Source: Nitrospirae bacterium GWC2_56_14 (GTDB lineage: Bacteria; Nitrospirota; UBA9217). From it: DNA of 5,312 nucleotides. Positions 5,013-5,312 of this stretch are shown here, in pieces (the first letter of the stretch is position 1; every line of letters starts with the position of its first letter). The translations under genes and the position numbers were made by a program. The stretch lies in assembly GCA_001803705.1 (NCBI GenBank), contig MHDY01000109.1, forward strand, positions 1 to 5,312. Reading direction: 5' to 3'. The notes below the pieces were generated by a model. The model had not been told where the DNA came from and searched no databases. It saw only the letters and a list, made by a program, of their open reading frames with translations.

Positions 5013-5312
5013 CAGGTCCGCTGCGAGGTCGCTGTTCTGGCGGATCATCCGCGGATCGAGGGAGGCCGCCTGCTGAAAGAGCTTTTTCGCGTCCTCTTTT
5101 TTACCCAGGCGAAGCAGGACGCGGGACAAGTTCACCATGATCCCGGGATCGTCCGGAGCGGCCTGGAGGGACGACTCGTAGGCCTGCTTCGCGTCCTCGA
5201 GCCGCTCCTGCAGAAAACTGATATTGCCGATGTTGTTGAGCGCGACGGCGTTCGCCTTGTCGAGCGCCAGCATTTTCTGGAACTGCTGCAGCGCCTCGGC
5301 ATAGAGCCCGTT
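4998..5312 (-). CDS. TPR repeat protein, C-terminal part (5' end outside window)
   Basis: The frame is open from the window edge, with 104 residues visible before TAG at 5000-4998. An internal Met at 5273 is not the start, because the TPR pattern continues upstream of it (GLYAEALQQFQKMLALD). Visible repeats are the end of one TPR, a full TPR (AVALNNIGNISFLQERLEDA, then AYESSLQAAPDD) and another (PGIMVNLSRVLLRLGKKEDA, then LFQQAASLDPR). They are followed by a short tail ending DLGVVK. TPR arrays act as protein-binding scaffolds. The cell compartment cannot be judged without the N-terminus, though the secreted neighbours suggest the periplasm or an inner-membrane anchor. The last codons lie in the tandem duplication listed separately. 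Confidence 0.9.
   Translation of the reverse strand, partial: NGLYAEALQQFQKMLALDKANAVALNNIGNISFLQERLEDAKQAYESSLQAAPDDPGIMVNLSRVLLRLGKKEDAKKLFQQAASLDPRMIRQNSDLAADLGVVK

Overview
The window reads as bacterial chromosome of moderate to high GC from a Gram-negative organism. Four products carry Sec-type signal peptides and one is a small outer-membrane barrel ending in phenylalanine. The style (envelope TPR, WD40 and FlgT/CsgG-type proteins, with short G+C-poor intergenic repeat arrays) reminds me of environmental Desulfobacterota or Nitrospirota, but no marker gene here settles the taxonomy. Every gene I can support lies on the minus strand, so the window is described from high to low coordinates, the direction of transcription.

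5312-4452: the C-terminal part of a TPR protein, whose 5' end lies outside the window, is followed after about 110 bp by a small secreted protein with a TPR-like helix pair. The TPR stop codon sits inside a 42-bp imperfect tandem duplication built from heptamers. 4451-4022: this 430-bp stretch has no convincing gene. It holds a CAC-rich nonamer array, an imperfect inverted repeat of related units, and a more GC-rich block with interleaved complementary segments and a 16-codon mini-ORF behind a Shine-Dalgarno-like sequence.

4021-1305: two genes overlap by 4 bp (ATGA), so they are almost certainly co-translated. The first encodes a secreted FlgT-like/CsgG-like protein. The second encodes a secreted protein with a CsgG/TolB-N-like domain followed by seven WD40 repeats. 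1304-562: a short spacer leads to a small 8-stranded outer-membrane barrel protein that ends at a clear hairpin terminator. 500-1: the N-terminal third of an AmpG-like major-facilitator permease, which leaves the window.

Taken together, 5312-615 looks like an envelope module: periplasmic TPR adaptors, an OM/periplasmic FlgT-like factor, a TolB-like propeller protein and a small barrel. The propeller protein has the same order of domains as TolB (alpha/beta domain, then beta-propeller) but uses WD40 blades. That combined function is inference. No flagellar, curli or tol-pal gene is visible here. The most interesting items are the TolB-like WD40 fusion with its coupled partner and the unexplained 4320-4450 block.
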